Position numbers and translations under genes: made by a program. Of a DNA stretch of 64,000 nucleotides, positions 52,855-63,640 are shown one piece after another. Position 1 is the stretch's first letter; the number at the start of each line of letters is the position of its first letter. The notes beneath the pieces are model-generated. The model saw only the letters and a list, made by a program, of their open reading frames with translations. It made no database searches and was not told where the DNA came from. The DNA comes from Bactericera cockerelli (lineage: Eukaryota; Arthropoda; Insecta; Hemiptera; Triozidae): positions 56,953,655 through 57,017,654 of the forward strand of contig CM044955.1 of assembly GCA_024516035.1 (NCBI GenBank). Direction: 5' to 3'.

Positions 52855-52925
52855 CTTCCCTGAAGGGGATCGAACCCAAGTCATCGTGCGTGCAAGCCTA
52901 GTATGCTACCCACTTGGCCAAAGTC
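52855..52925 (-). mobile_element. tRNA-like sequence upstream of the R1-like LINE
   Basis: On plus it reads GGGGATCGAACCCAAGTC and GTATGCTACCCACTTGGCCA, which on minus is a tRNA-like head with B and A boxes. A similar pattern stands at 56325-56395 on the other side of the LINE. Confidence 0.45.
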
Positions 52926-53006
52926 ACTACTTTGTCACAACTTTTAGTGAGTAGCATCGACATTATGAGAGCTAATTCATCATATTTTATCTCCATCCAA
53001 CCATGA

Positions 53007-55739
53007 TTGTCCAAAATCAATCTCGTAATGCCACCACAGGTCATTATCACCCTTGTCCACCAGCAGCGATGTTCAAGAGCGGAGAAGCTCGAGCAGCTCA
53101 TTGCGGCGCGTGACCTCGTCATCTGCAATAGAGCTGGGCAGCCACCCACCTTTGAGCAGCATTCGGGGTCGAGCAACATCGATGTCACCCTTGCCACCCC
53201 CCACCTGGCAAGCGAGGTCGTCGGCTGGACTGTCGAGAGGCGCGGAGTCAGCAGCAACCACGGACTCATCAGGTTTGGTGTCTCCAGGATGAAGCCTGAC
53301 CTCCCTCCACCGACTCGGTACAATCTCAAGGACGCTAACTGGGACCTCTTCGAGAACGTCTTGAGGCGGAAGCTGGACAGAACTGAAATGCAGATCCCCG
53401 TCGACAACACACCACATGCTGTCGATGTTAAGGTGCGCCTTCTCACCATGGCGTACCAAGAGACCTGCAGGGAAGTTCTGGGAATGGCCAAGCCAAGCGG
53501 ATACCGAGGGACAATCTGGTGGTCACAGCGTCTCTGCACACTGAAGAGACAGTCCAACCAGGCCAGGCGCTCTTTCCAGACTGCAGTGGACCCTGAGGAA
53601 CGAGAGACCAGGAGAGGTCGCTGGAAATCCGCACTCTCCCGGTATAAGTCGGCAGTCCGGCGAGCCAAGGCGAGGTCGTGGGAGCGAGCTGTTCACGAGA
53701 GCATAACGAGCAATCCCTTCGGATGGCTCTACAAACTCTCGGCCGGCAAGCTCCACCCCAGACTCATGCTCCAGTCAGTTGCCACCTCCAGCGCTGGGCA
53801 CTCCCTCTCCATCGAAGACACAGCCAGGGCCTACCTGGACACTTTGATCCCGTCGGACGCTGCCCCGCCCAATCTTGATCTTGTCGGCGCTTCAGAAAAC
53901 CTCAGTGATGTGCGGTTCACCCACGCTGAGGTCGAAGTGGCGCTTAGACAAATCAAGACAAACAAGGCTCCTGGACTCGATGGCATCCCTGGGACATCTA
54001 TCCGGAAGACCCTGCACGTCGCCAGACCCATCATGCTCGCAGTTGCCAACCAGTGCCTGGATCTCGGCTACTTCCCGGCTGCATGGAAGGAGGGACTCCT
54101 CCGACACATCCCGAAAGGAGCTGATAGAGACCCCGCCCTGATCAAGTCCTACCGACCCCTCACCCTACTGCCGGAATTCTCCAAAGTCTTGGAGAGGCTG
54201 ATCAGAGGGAAGATCTACAGCTCCATACCGGGGAGAGTCTACTCGCCGCGGCAGTTTGGATTCGTTGCTGGATCCAACACCACCAAGGCGCTGATGGACC
54301 TCATGAGGACGGCCGAGACACTCAACCAGCCCTACATGATTGCTGTCATGGTGGACATTGCGGGCGCCTTCGACAACGCGCGCTGGGACATCATCCACAG
54401 CCGTCTAGTCGAGCGCAACCTCCCGCAAAAGCTCATCAATGTTGTCCGGAGCTACTTCACGGATCGCCGAGTTATCTTCAAGGCTGAGACCGTTGAAGTG
54501 GCAAAGGCGACGACGAGGGGCTGTCCGCAGGGTAGCATTCTGGGGCCGGATGGGTGGAACCTGCTGCTGGATCCGCTGCTCAACCTCGATTTGCCGCCGA
54601 ACTGCCACATCTTCGCGTATGCGGACGATATCACCGTCCTCATCACTGGAGATGTGGCCAGGGAGGTAAGTGAAAGAGGGCAGGCGGCCATGGAGGCCAT
54701 CAATAGATGGACAGCAGAGAACGGGCTGAGTGTTGCACCCGACAAGTGCAAATGGCTGTCTCTGAGGGGTTTCTCGAGGATGGAAGGTGGGAGAAGAGTC
54801 ACTCGGGTGCTGCCGCCGCTCAAGCTTGGAGGAACCACGGTACACATGGCGAGGTACTCTACACTGCTCGGAGTCACTCTCGACGACTGCGGATTCTTCC
54901 TGAAGCATGTCGAAGAGAGAATGGCCTCGGGCATAAAGAGCTTTGCCATGCTCCGGCGGGTGTTCTCCAGAACATGGGGCACGAGAGCGGAAGGACTCAA
55001 GTTGATCTACCGGGCTGCAGTCATTCCGAGAGCAACCTATGGAGTTGCGCTTTGGGGCCATCAGCTGTACACCAGACGGAAGATAATCGCCCAGCGTCTC
55101 AGAACCTGCCAAAGGTTCTGCACCATCGCCATATGTGGAGCCGCTGCCAGCACAAGCCACGTGGCAACCCAGGTCTTGGCGGGAGAGCCCCCCCTGGACA
55201 TGGTTGCAAGCGAGCTGTATGTGCTGGAAATGCTTCGCAACGGCGATGACTCTGCTGTTCACCTGGGCGAGGACATTCAACTGGCTGGTCAGGACGTCAA
55301 CACGCTGAAGACGCGGCTGCGGGAGATCACCCTGGACAAGTGGCAGGCTGAATGGGACAGTGCGGACACCGGCCGAACCACCTACGCCTTCTTCCCCAAC
55401 ATCCGGGAGAGGCTGAAGGTGAAGTTCGGACACAACCGGCGCCTATCACGCACCCTCACCGGTCACTGCAGTATATACGGCGATTACCGGTGCCGTATAT
55501 TGAAGAGGCCGGGCGAGGATGGTAAGTGTGCGGTCTGTGCGGTACCTGATACCGTACTCCACCGCATAACTGCCTGTCCCAACCACATCAACAGCCGGAG
55601 GAAGCTACTGATGATCTCCCCATCACTAGACCCGCGGGAGATGGCTGCAAGCGAAGACGGAAGGAAGGTCCTGGAGGACTTCGGATCTGCGGATACTGCC
55701 CCTAGTCAGGCTGAACTAAGTAGGGTTGACGACGGGTAG
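53007..55739 (+). CDS. R1-clade LINE ORF2: endonuclease C-terminal end, reverse transcriptase, zinc motif
   Basis: A 910-codon open frame, markedly GC-richer than its surroundings. Residues 20-90 are the end of an APE-type endonuclease (EKLEQLIAARDLVICNRAG, SSNIDVTLATP) with SNHGLIRF where SDH is canonical. RT blocks follow: NKAPGLDGIPGTSIRK (about 319), LLRHIPKGADRDP, SYRPLTLLPEFSKVLERLI, FGFVAGSNTT, VDIAGAFDNARWD (449), GCPQGSILGPDGWNLLLD and YADD (538-541). A CAVCAVPDTVLHRITAC motif is near the C-terminus (CX2CX7HX4C). The domain order and wording fit the R1/TRAS/SART group. The 5' end of the endonuclease is missing or frame-shifted near 53003-53070. TTG at 53007 is only the edge of the open frame. 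It lies in sense orientation in the formin intron. Confidence 0.9.
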   Translation: MSKINLVMPPQVIITLVHQQRCSRAEKLEQLIAARDLVICNRAGQPPTFEQHSGSSNIDVTLATPHLASEVVGWTVERRGVSSNHGLIRFGVSRMKPDLPPPTRYNLKDANWDLFENVLRRKLDRTEMQIPVDNTPHAVDVKVRLLTMAYQETCREVLGMAKPSGYRGTIWWSQRLCTLKRQSNQARRSFQTAVDPEERETRRGRWKSALSRYKSAVRRAKARSWERAVHESITSNPFGWLYKLSAGKLHPRLMLQSVATSSAGHSLSIEDTARAYLDTLIPSDAAPPNLDLVGASENLSDVRFTHAEVEVALRQIKTNKAPGLDGIPGTSIRKTLHVARPIMLAVANQCLDLGYFPAAWKEGLLRHIPKGADRDPALIKSYRPLTLLPEFSKVLERLIRGKIYSSIPGRVYSPRQFGFVAGSNTTKALMDLMRTAETLNQPYMIAVMVDIAGAFDNARWDIIHSRLVERNLPQKLINVVRSYFTDRRVIFKAETVEVAKATTRGCPQGSILGPDGWNLLLDPLLNLDLPPNCHIFAYADDITVLITGDVAREVSERGQAAMEAINRWTAENGLSVAPDKCKWLSLRGFSRMEGGRRVTRVLPPLKLGGTTVHMARYSTLLGVTLDDCGFFLKHVEERMASGIKSFAMLRRVFSRTWGTRAEGLKLIYRAAVIPRATYGVALWGHQLYTRRKIIAQRLRTCQRFCTIAICGAAASTSHVATQVLAGEPPLDMVASELYVLEMLRNGDDSAVHLGEDIQLAGQDVNTLKTRLREITLDKWQAEWDSADTGRTTYAFFPNIRERLKVKFGHNRRLSRTLTGHCSIYGDYRCRILKRPGEDGKCAVCAVPDTVLHRITACPNHINSRRKLLMISPSLDPREMAASEDGRKVLEDFGSADTAPSQAELSRVDDG

Positions 55740-56060
55740 TGTACATCCAATGTGAAGAAGTGCTCCAAACAGGACATTGTGATATTTCTGTTTTACCAAT
55801 CTGTGATATTATTGTGATATATATGTTCGTGTGTTATAAATATACTTTTCGTTTCGATTGAATGTTCAATGTTTGAATGTTCGATGTTCGAATAAGTGTA
55901 TACAAAGGAAGACCCAGAATGGGAAACCGCAGACTCGACACCCAGAATGGGGTTGAGTTAAAACCCGGACGCAGAATGCGCCAGGAAAAGTCTCCAGACA
56001 AATCCAATCGTGAGGCAGAATGCCCCCGTGTTGTAACCGGACGCAAGAATTAAGTCAGTT
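55740..56060 (+). mobile_element. probable 3' UTR of the R1-like LINE
   Basis: It follows the stop directly. It contains TGTGATATT repeats, ATGTTCAATGTTTGAATGTT with related short repeats, and CCAGAATGGG repeated at 55912, 55941 and 56143. I cannot fix its 3' end. Confidence 0.5.
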
Positions 56061-57225
56061 CCACTCCTGAAACACTCCAAGTCCAAGCTCATCTTAGGAC
56101 TGAGCACGCGAAGCTTTAAGGGCTTATAGCCTAGGTGCACCCAGAATGGGGACCTCGCGTGCTTGGAATCAAGTGTTCTCTAGACCACAGGTCATTGGCC
56201 AATTCTGCAACTACTAAAATTTTCCTCGCGAGGCTAATGGGGTCGTCATGATGATCAAATATAAAGATCGGAAAAACAAAACAACGTTACGCCCAAATTG
56301 AAAATATAGAGCTAAAAATTTTCGTCCCCGCCAGGATTCGAACCCATGCTGACTGGGTGGCAGGTCGAGCATGCTACCAATAGACAAAGTTATCTTCTGA
56401 AACGGACGGAAAATGAACTAACTAAATGAATACTTGGAAATTTAAACATTAAAATTTTGCAGTGACAGAGCGAGGTCATCTCGAAAAATACATACTGGCC
56501 AAGATCTGACCACTAAGCTAAGGATTCGAAGGTACCTACCCGCCAAATAAAATGAAAAGGCCACCAGGTGCCACCCAGTGGACCGGATGAAGGAATAAAA
56601 TCAATAAATTTGGTATCTGCTCATCAAGATCTTTCATTTGATACCACTTAAGATTAGTATTATCCTTCAATTCCCGATTTGGGCTCCCAAAACCCGAGGC
56701 CGCCCAAATGGGCCGCCCGCTTAAAATTTAGAAAAATTTTTTGGTCCGGGCTCATCTCCATTATATCTTGATCACTTTAGACACCTCACTTAATCTTCAG
56801 TGCCAAGTTAAAGACACGAAGTCGGGTCTCAAAGGATCCGTATGAAAAAAAAAAACGGAAAAAAAAAAAAATTATGAATCTTTTCATGTCTTTCACGATT
56901 GTTGGGGGGTCTCGAAAATAGGGTTCCCGTTGGCCTAGGAAGTCAAACAAAAATTCAAATCAATTTATTTTTCAACGTAGAGTCCATTTCTGCAATAAAA
57001 ATCGCAATTTTTGAAATTCAAGTTGCACTTTTCGCTGGCTGAAAGTACATGAAATGCATGGGAACTATGTTTTCCGTAACCTTACACTCTGCCGGGCTGT
57101 CTCTTTCTTTGTATAGGCGTTCTTCACACCTCGGCCGAGGTGTTTGATTATTGGAGCTTTTAAAAAAGACAACATTAACAAACGAAATCTGACACTTTAA
57201 CACTCATTAACAAACGAAATCTTCA
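56061..57225. other. non-coding stretch with tRNA-like remnant and a palindrome
   Basis: 56325-56395 on minus looks tRNA-like (plus: AGGATTCGAACCCATGCTG, AGCATGCTACC). An 18-bp palindrome ACACCTCGGCCGAGGTGT is at 57127-57144. No ORF is supported. Confidence 0.45.
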
Positions 57226-57557
57226 CGATGCACAGAGAGGTATTTTTCAAATCTGGGGGGACAAAATTATTTTTTGGTGAAAATAGCCTCCAATAATGCT
57301 AAAAAGTTCTTTTAACCCTATAGGGGTTAAAAAAAACTTTTTAGCATTTCTCTGAGCAAATTACCCTTCTACCTACTTGGGGCAGCACTGGAGCGGCCGA
57401 ATATTTGCGTATTTTTATCACTATTCTTTTGTTGGTGTTGATGATGATGATGATGATGAAGGAAAAAAAAAAAACAACAACAATTTTATACAAAACGCAA
57501 AAATGGAATTTTATTTTATGTATAGGTACCATGGTACCATATTTTACATATAAGCTA

Positions 57558-57842
57558 TCATTCGTCGTAGTCTTCTTCTTCTTCTGAGTGGAAATCATGG
57601 AGTGGTAAATGATCAGACGCAGACAACATCTCTATTATCTCTCTTGATAAGGGCTGAGAGTATTTGTTGCGGTGAGGTCGCATCCCTGTCATCAGAGGGT
57701 CCGAGTTGAGCAGAGATACCTTTCCCTTTGAAGCAATGTACGCTTTCTTTATTTTTGTTGCTCGTTTTGGAGTGGAAGTCAAGTCTTTGAGCAGTAAAGA
57801 TGCACCTCGTTTTCCTTCGGGGGAAAAAAATGTAGGTGGGTT
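57558..57842 (-). CDS. unrecognised ORF in the CGATG element, acidic C-terminus
   Basis: Open for 94 codons on minus after a TAA. It reads NPPTFFSPEGKRGASLLLKD, then a basic part KRATKIKKAYIASKGK, then SREIIEMLSASDHLPLHDF and an acidic end HSEEEEDYDE before the stop. No Met precedes the basic part, so it may be a 3' exon; TTTTTTTCCCCC followed by GAAG at its head could be an acceptor. The composition is protein-like. I do not recognise it. Confidence 0.4.
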   Translation of the reverse strand, partial: NPPTFFSPEGKRGASLLLKDLTSTPKRATKIKKAYIASKGKVSLLNSDPLMTGMRPHRNKYSQPLSREIIEMLSASDHLPLHDFHSEEEEDYDE

Positions 57843-58043
57843 TTAATTTAAGTATAATTTCAGTCGGTAGTAGCTAGTAGGCACCAAGTATCATTATTTG
57901 ATTAAAACAAACGAAAGAAGAAGATTTTTAAACTTAAACATGGTATGCAAGCCCCGAATTACATATTTAGGTTCCTCTCAGAAATGTCAGCGAACAACTT
58001 CTTCGGATGTCCGGGTCCTTCTGATTATGGACTTATATCTCGT

Positions 58044-58187
58044 CTACGACTTGCGTTTCCGTATCGGGTCTTCATATCTGATTTCAAACGTCTTATGTCT
58101 CTTTTGAATTAAGTTAATAAATTCATCTTCTAAGAATGGTCCGAGATTCAGCAAAAACTCTTCTATTTGATCAAGCTTCTCATCCAT
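58044..58187 (-). CDS. unrecognised 47-aa ORF in the CGATG element
   Basis: ATG to TAG on minus, starting MDEKLDQIEEFLLNLGPFLE and continuing DEFINLIQKRHKTFEIRYED. It has a regular hydrophobic/charged pattern suggesting helices. It lies 200 bp upstream of the acidic ORF on the same strand, so both may belong to one broken or spliced gene. No function is assigned. Confidence 0.35.
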   Translation of the reverse strand: MDEKLDQIEEFLLNLGPFLEDEFINLIQKRHKTFEIRYEDPIRKRKS

Positions 58188-58899
58188 GTGACCCCTCCAG
58201 ACTCAATACCTTATTGAAAGAGGTGTCTTCTACTGATGAGTTGACACTCAGATGCATCTAAGATTTAAAAAAAATAATATATAACATTATACGATTACAT
58301 CTAAACTGAAGAATAGTAAAACTCGAAATTTTCTGATCCAGAGGTTGCTTTAGTTTTTGGCACTTTTCAAAAAAAATCGCACCTATTCGCACCCAAGTTT
58401 TTAGTTACGTTAAAACCAAGAAAATTACCCATTCAGTGATACCCATATCAAAGCCGGACAAAGCCGGGAACTACTACTTTTACACCTTTGAAATTTAAAT
58501 TTTGAAAAAAATTGCCTCGAAAAAGGGCCATTATTAAATTAATCGTAGAACATCAAGTATTTGATCTATGAACTTAAACTCTTATGAAATAAGAGCATAT
58601 TTACCTACTTCAACAGCCTTCATCGTTATTGTGACGAAAAAAATATTTAAAGCAAAGAAACCAAGGTATCAAGATTGATGTCTCACTCCTCAACTAGGGA
58701 ACTACTACAAGCAATAAAAATACGGACAACTTGAGAGTGACCGTGTATTAAAAGTATGAAAGCTAGATAATTAAACTTGCTATATTAAAATGCACTAGGG
58801 TCTTAGCTACCTGTGCATATCAGTTAAATCATCCGAGGGTCGATTTCAGAAAAAACCTTTTTGTCCCCCCAGATTTGAAAAATACCTCTCTGTGCGATG

Positions 58900-59600
58900 G
58901 AAGGGATCAGAGAGTCCAATCCAATCGAGAAATAACAAGAGTTTTCGCCTCAGGCGAATTTGAAAAGCGCAATGTCGGCTTCATAGTTTTTCGACCTCTC
59001 AGCCTATTGTCAATATACACAATGCTATACGCTGTACCTTTGCTAGACGTAGATTTAGGTTGGTGCCCCCTGGCTGTTTATTAGATTTGATTTCCAAGGG
59101 AGTTTGTTGTCCCAAAAAACATAAAAGTGAAATGTTTGACTGCTGCATAAAGCTGCATAGCAGAGCATGCATGGGACTGGCACATGCGAAATCCTGGACT
59201 CTGCTGCATGGCAGGACAAGCATTGTGGTCTCGTGGTATTATAGCATGCATGATGTGTGAATTCACACTTGCTCGCTCTCAATATACTGCGAAGGCCAAC
59301 AATATACAGAGTTTTTTTTAAATTTTACTACAGAAGTACTCGTACCTAGTCTAATATTCTGGCTAGTACAAATCATGTAGTAGATAATATAATATATATA
59401 TTATGTTCGTATTTTTTAAATAATGTTTTGGTCGCATGAGTGTAAAATAGACTGGTCAGTGCCTTCTGGTCACTGCATGTGGCACTGTACTTGCTTCATT
59501 CAGACTGTCTGGTGTGTTTTACACTATTATTTCTTTTGTTACACTAGCCATTAACCACGAACATGCATCCTACCTGATGGTTATCAACCAATTATCAGGT
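58900..59600. other. non-coding stretch
   Basis: Several overlapping short frames around 59000-59280 on both strands show no family pattern. CTGCATG-type words are frequent at 59140-59260. Nothing further is seen. Confidence 0.4.
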
Positions 59601-59605
59601 GAAAA

Positions 59606-59745
59606 CCGACCTCAGTAGTTCGATCGATAGGGCGGCGAACTTGTTACCTGAAGGTCGGTGGTTAAGTCCCAAGTTCAACAAAAATTGTGATGTCTCAAAA
59701 AAGTTTGAGACATCACGAAAGTGATAAACACAAATATTTATGATA
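59606..59745 (+). mobile_element. tRNA-derived SINE, family C
   Basis: CCGACCTCAGTAGTTCGATC, GGTCGGTGGTTAAGTCCC (B box decayed), and GACATCACGAAAGTGATAAA with a short internal duplication of the TTGTGATGTC/GAGACATC part. Confidence 0.78.
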
Positions 59746-59788
59746 ACTTACCTACTTAAAAACTCCTATTTTTCTCTCTTGGACAGAT

Positions 59789-60012
59789 GCGCTGGTAGTC
59801 AAGTGGTTAGCGCGCTAGTGTGGTAATACAGGTAGCGTAGGGATCCGTTGGTTCGAATTCCACCTAGTGCATGGATATGTTTCTCATTAATTTAAGTTTG
59901 TGACCACATATCAATCAATAAGACGCTGAAGGTTAGGTGGTAGAAAACGCTTTGAGCGTTAACCTCGCCTAGTGGTTACCTTCTGCTAAAGAGTGTTATT
60001 ATTATTATCATG
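59789..60012 (+). mobile_element. tRNA-derived SINE, family A
   Basis: GCGCTGGTAGTCAAGTGG, GTTGGTTCGAATTCCACC, TGACCACATATCAATC and GTTAGGTGGTAGAAAACGCT. The tail is followed by a second partial tail unit at 60013-60080 (TGCAGTGTTTTCTCGACTAA and again GCAGTGTTTTTTCGG). Confidence 0.82.
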
Positions 60013-60080
60013 CAGTGTTTTCTCGACTAAAGAGTGTTGTTGTTATTACTAATATATTATTATTATGCAGTGTTTTTTCG

Positions 60081-62285
60081 GCCTGTAGTAGCTTACTAGG
60101 TCACTACTCACATATACCATCACTGTTGAAATTACCCACATATATATTCCTTTATCAAAGTTGGTACATAAGCCACTTGATAGCCCTCATTGTGTTACTG
60201 ATAGTACCCTGGTATTGTCCATTGTCCTAGTTTATAATGTTATCAACTTATGAGCCAGTCAGGCTCTGAAGGTAGGTAGTATATTGTTATTAAAAAAAAA
60301 ACATATTAGATCAAGTTTTATTTACATAGAATATACATATACATTATATAATTTATGTAAATAAAACATTATACATTCAATATTACATAAAATATATATT
60401 GTTGAATTTAATACACATACATATTTATTAATTTGAATATGAGCTGTACCTACATTCATAAACATACACTGTGTGGGACATGTATTCTTCTAGCATAATA
60501 CATACTTACCTACCTGTTCTGATGGCAGCCAGGTATTTTTACTTGTTTACATATTAGTATTGCTATCTGTTAACGTGTGGCTTATGGCAGTGTGTGCAAA
60601 CACATACCGGTATTTTCACAACTTATTTGCATATTATGTTACCCACAGGTGCTTACACCATGAATGTACTTCGATACCCCTATGGAAAGTATGGACAACG
60701 GGATAATATGATATTGATTCAATGATAACTAGGTATTACAATATCTGTGTACAAATTTTGAAGATACAAATTTATATTTAAATGTATTATTGAATGGTAT
60801 AATGGGACTTCATAGCCCTAATGGGGCGAAAAATTTACATTCTAATTAAACATTTAATGAAACCCACCATAAAAATCCCAATTTTGTCCCATGTACCTGG
60901 GAAAAACCGAAAAAAAGCCTCGGTGTTTAACGTGTTAAGTAATTTTATTAGTGTATGCTATCATTCAAGGCTACGAAATAATAGCTCTTCTGCCTTGGTG
61001 CATTTGAATTGAACAGATTAAAAAACTAATTATTTTCGCCACATTTACATCAGCTTGCGTGTTGCGTGCGTCCTTTTTATTGGTCATTTAGTACCTAACC
61101 TTCTTCGCTAAATTAAAGTTTTTACATTTAAATGAGTCATTAGTTCATTACACACTAAAACTGGCTGAAATTCCTCTTATATGCTCTTTTATAATTACCA
61201 CAGTCTAAGTCTAAGTACACTAACGTATGCAAATTAGTACAATAACCACTCCTCTGTGCAAATTAGACAAGCACACAGACGTATGACCTTCCTAATTTAA
61301 GCAATGGCTAACTCTGGGCTGTTGAGAAATTACAAGTTGAAACTATATTAAAGTCATAATAAATAAATAAATAAGTTTAGTTTGTATATTTTCATTACAA
61401 ATGTAAACGTAAAAACACAACTTTTGTTTCTTTTAGGTTTGCACTGCTCATATCACGACAGGGGTTTCACCCTCCATTTGCTCGAAACTCACTAGCCAGC
61501 TACTCTAATTTATTATTCTCACCTAGCCTGAATGGGGCCGGGAACAGCCACCAGCATCACGAGGGTTCGAATGTGAAGTCCGCACTTTGCTGGACGTTGC
61601 TTAACTTTAGAGCCATCGACGGCGACGCTGGTTTCGCTGTATCTCTGTAACGGTGTTGTCTCTACAATCAATACTGAAATTTTGTAGTAAGGGTCCCCTT
61701 GTTTGGTTTGCACTAAGGATTTTTTCGACTCTGGAAATGAGATGCCAGTCACTGTTCAAATTTTTTTTGAAAATGCAATTTTTCCTGTCACGAAATGCAT
61801 TGAGTCCATCTACTGCTTGTGCTCTTGATATATGAAGTAGTGTATGTTGAGAAAACATACTATGTTTGATCTACATATACGGCTGCTCCTTCCTTCATTC
61901 TTGCTATGACATAAATTAGGACTCGATACCTACTCAACAGCATACCTAAGGGTCATAGACATAAATACATGTAATGGCTTATTGAAGATAGAGACCATCT
62001 TAGTTTCATTTGAAATATACAGACCTCGTTTCATTTGAGAAATAAGAAGATATTTTTTAATCTTCGCTGTGAAGACTGGGGAATGGCATACCTTGGAATT
62101 TGATTACAAAATGCCAGGAGTGAGATTTGAGAATCTTGTATTCAAGAAGGATCAAACAGGATGCGGTGATCCATCCCTTTAATTATATGCAGGATCACGG
62201 TTTGGGAGAGAAATATGTGTGAAAATAGTTTTTAGCTATTTGAGTATTTCATGTTGTATAATGTAAATTTTTGAGATTAAATTAC
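60081..62285. other. AT-rich non-coding stretch
   Basis: No supported gene. It holds a SINE E body fragment at 61455-61580, palindromic AT-rich sequence at 60340-60430, and a piggyBac-like end CGGTGTTTAACGTGTTAA at 60920-60937 without a visible partner. Confidence 0.45.
61455..61580 (-). mobile_element. SINE family E fragment
   Basis: GACAGGGGTTTCACCCTCC, CTCACTAGCCAGCTACTC and CTCACCTAGCCTGAATGGGG match the family E body. Confidence 0.6.
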
Positions 62286-62289
62286 TATA

Positions 62290-62395
62290 CAAATTCGATC
62301 AAGTTTTATTTACAGTAAGACTAGAAATACAAGGAATATTTACAATATTATAGAAACAAAACTTGATCAAGGGTAGTTAGTGCTAATGCCAACGG
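62290..62395. repeat. CTTGATCAAG-family repeat with inverted ends
   Basis: It starts CGATCAAGTTTTATTTACAG and ends AAACTTGATCAAGGGTAG plus TTAGTGCTAATGCCAACGG. The copy at 39950-40025 shares CAAGGAATATTTA and the same right end. Confidence 0.6.
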
Positions 62396-63035
62396 CATTC
62401 TCTTCCGGATGTGTCTTTTAGCTAGTCAGAAGTATGGGAGATGACACCTCCTTAACCACAGCCTTGTATCATTTGCGGGCGTTTTAACCTAAATGAAATA
62501 GGGTTCTTCATGCCGCTATAACTTTCTGAGATTTACAAGGATTGTTCAATTACGCCATCGGTAATTACTGAATAACTTTGACGCTAAAAAATGTATCGCT
62601 ACCCCAGTTACCTACTCCTTAATAAAATGCCATCCACTCTTCTTTGATCGAGTTCTCAATAACGCTACAACTCATACCTTCACTCATTATCATTTCTCTA
62701 ATCCGTCATAAGTTTTATTATATTATCACACTTGTAACTTGACGCAATTAAAAACACAAATTATTCTCTTCAGAATGTTAATTTTTATGCAAATCGCCCA
62801 GACCTACCTTACGTTGGTTGTGGTAGGAGCGAAGGCCTGTAACTATCTCCGCCGCGTGACGCCTGCCAGTCTGAACTTTGCATGAAATGTCTGCCAGAAC
62901 TGTGTCAGGGACATCCGAGAGCTCAACCTTTGTTTTATTACCCGCGAATATTTTACCTCGTGGTGGCAAAGGGAAATTTCCCATGACCTTGTGTTAGAGA
63001 CGAGGAGAGAGAGCAAGTACCTACTTAATGTCGCA

Positions 63036-63640
63036 TTGGGCCGTATTCATATAAAGAAGCAAAAGTTTATTTCCTTTCGAAAATCGAAGGAACTGTTTTT
63101 CCAGTCGGTATCCAAAAAGTTTTGAAAGCAATTGCTTTTCGTTGAAAGCAAAAGCAATTGCTTTTCGTTGAAAGCAAAAGCAATTGCTTTTCCTTGAAAG
63201 CAAAAGCAATTGCTTTTCCTTGAAAGCAAAAGCAATTGCTTTTCGTTGAAAGCAAAAGCAATTGATTTTCCTCGAAAGCAATTACTTTTCGTTGAAAGCG
63301 AAAGCAATTGATTTTCCTTGAAAGCAATTGCTTTGGTTGAAAGCAAAAGCAATTGCTTTTTCTTGAAAGCAAAAGCTTTTACCTCTTTATAAGTAAATGT
63401 TTCATAGGTATTATTTGTATAGGGCTTTCTTCACACCTCGGCCGAGGTGTTCATAAAGCTGACCATTTCCTTTTATTATAATAGTTCTTCTAACTTGAAC
63501 ATGGAGCAATTGCTTGCGAGCTAGAGTAAATTATTTTGAATACGAAAAAGTTTCTTCTACTTTGGCTTCAGATATTTTGCTTTTACTTCTTGCTTTTGAT
63601 CACGAGCAATTGCTTCTGTTTTTATGAATACGCCCCATCG
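63036..63640. mobile_element. probable MITE with inverted ends and internal array
   Basis: The left end GGGCCGTATTCATATAAAG is matched in complement by the right end TTTTTATGAATACGCCCC. AGCAATTGCT words occur throughout. The interior holds a 26-bp array and, at 63433-63450, the palindrome ACACCTCGGCCGAGGTGT. No coding capacity. Confidence 0.65.
63125..63385. repeat. 26-bp tandem repeat of palindromic units
   Basis: About ten copies of a 26-bp unit, CTTTTCGTTGAAAGC plus AAAAGCAATTG; the early units keep the exact period and later ones are shortened. Each contains the palindrome AAAAGCAATTGCTTTT, so the minus-strand frames rich in Ser-Asn-Cys-Phe are only a reflection of the repeat. Confidence 0.92.

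Larger units (their letters stand above)
57231..58894. mobile_element. DNA transposon-like element, 36-bp inverted ends, CGATG target duplication
   Basis: Perfect 36-bp inverted ends at 57231-57266 and 58859-58894 start CACAGAGAGG and include CAAATCTGGGGGGACAAAA. CGATG stands directly outside both ends (57226-57230 and 58895-58899). A 5-bp GC-containing target duplication and a CAC start recall the Transib/RAG-like group (inference), whose ends start CAC and duplicate 5 bp. No transposase motif was recognised. Contents: a small hairpin at 57297-57345, (GAT)n near 57440, and two minus-strand ORFs at 58187-58044 and 57842-57558. Confidence 0.82.

Noticed and set aside
60918..60940. Second piggyBac-type MITE
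   Set aside because: Only one end resembling the 13-bp terminus is visible; no partner end with TTAA was found.
63021..63372. Minus-strand frames rich in Ser-Asn-Cys-Phe
   Set aside because: They are produced by the 26-bp palindromic array in all three frames.
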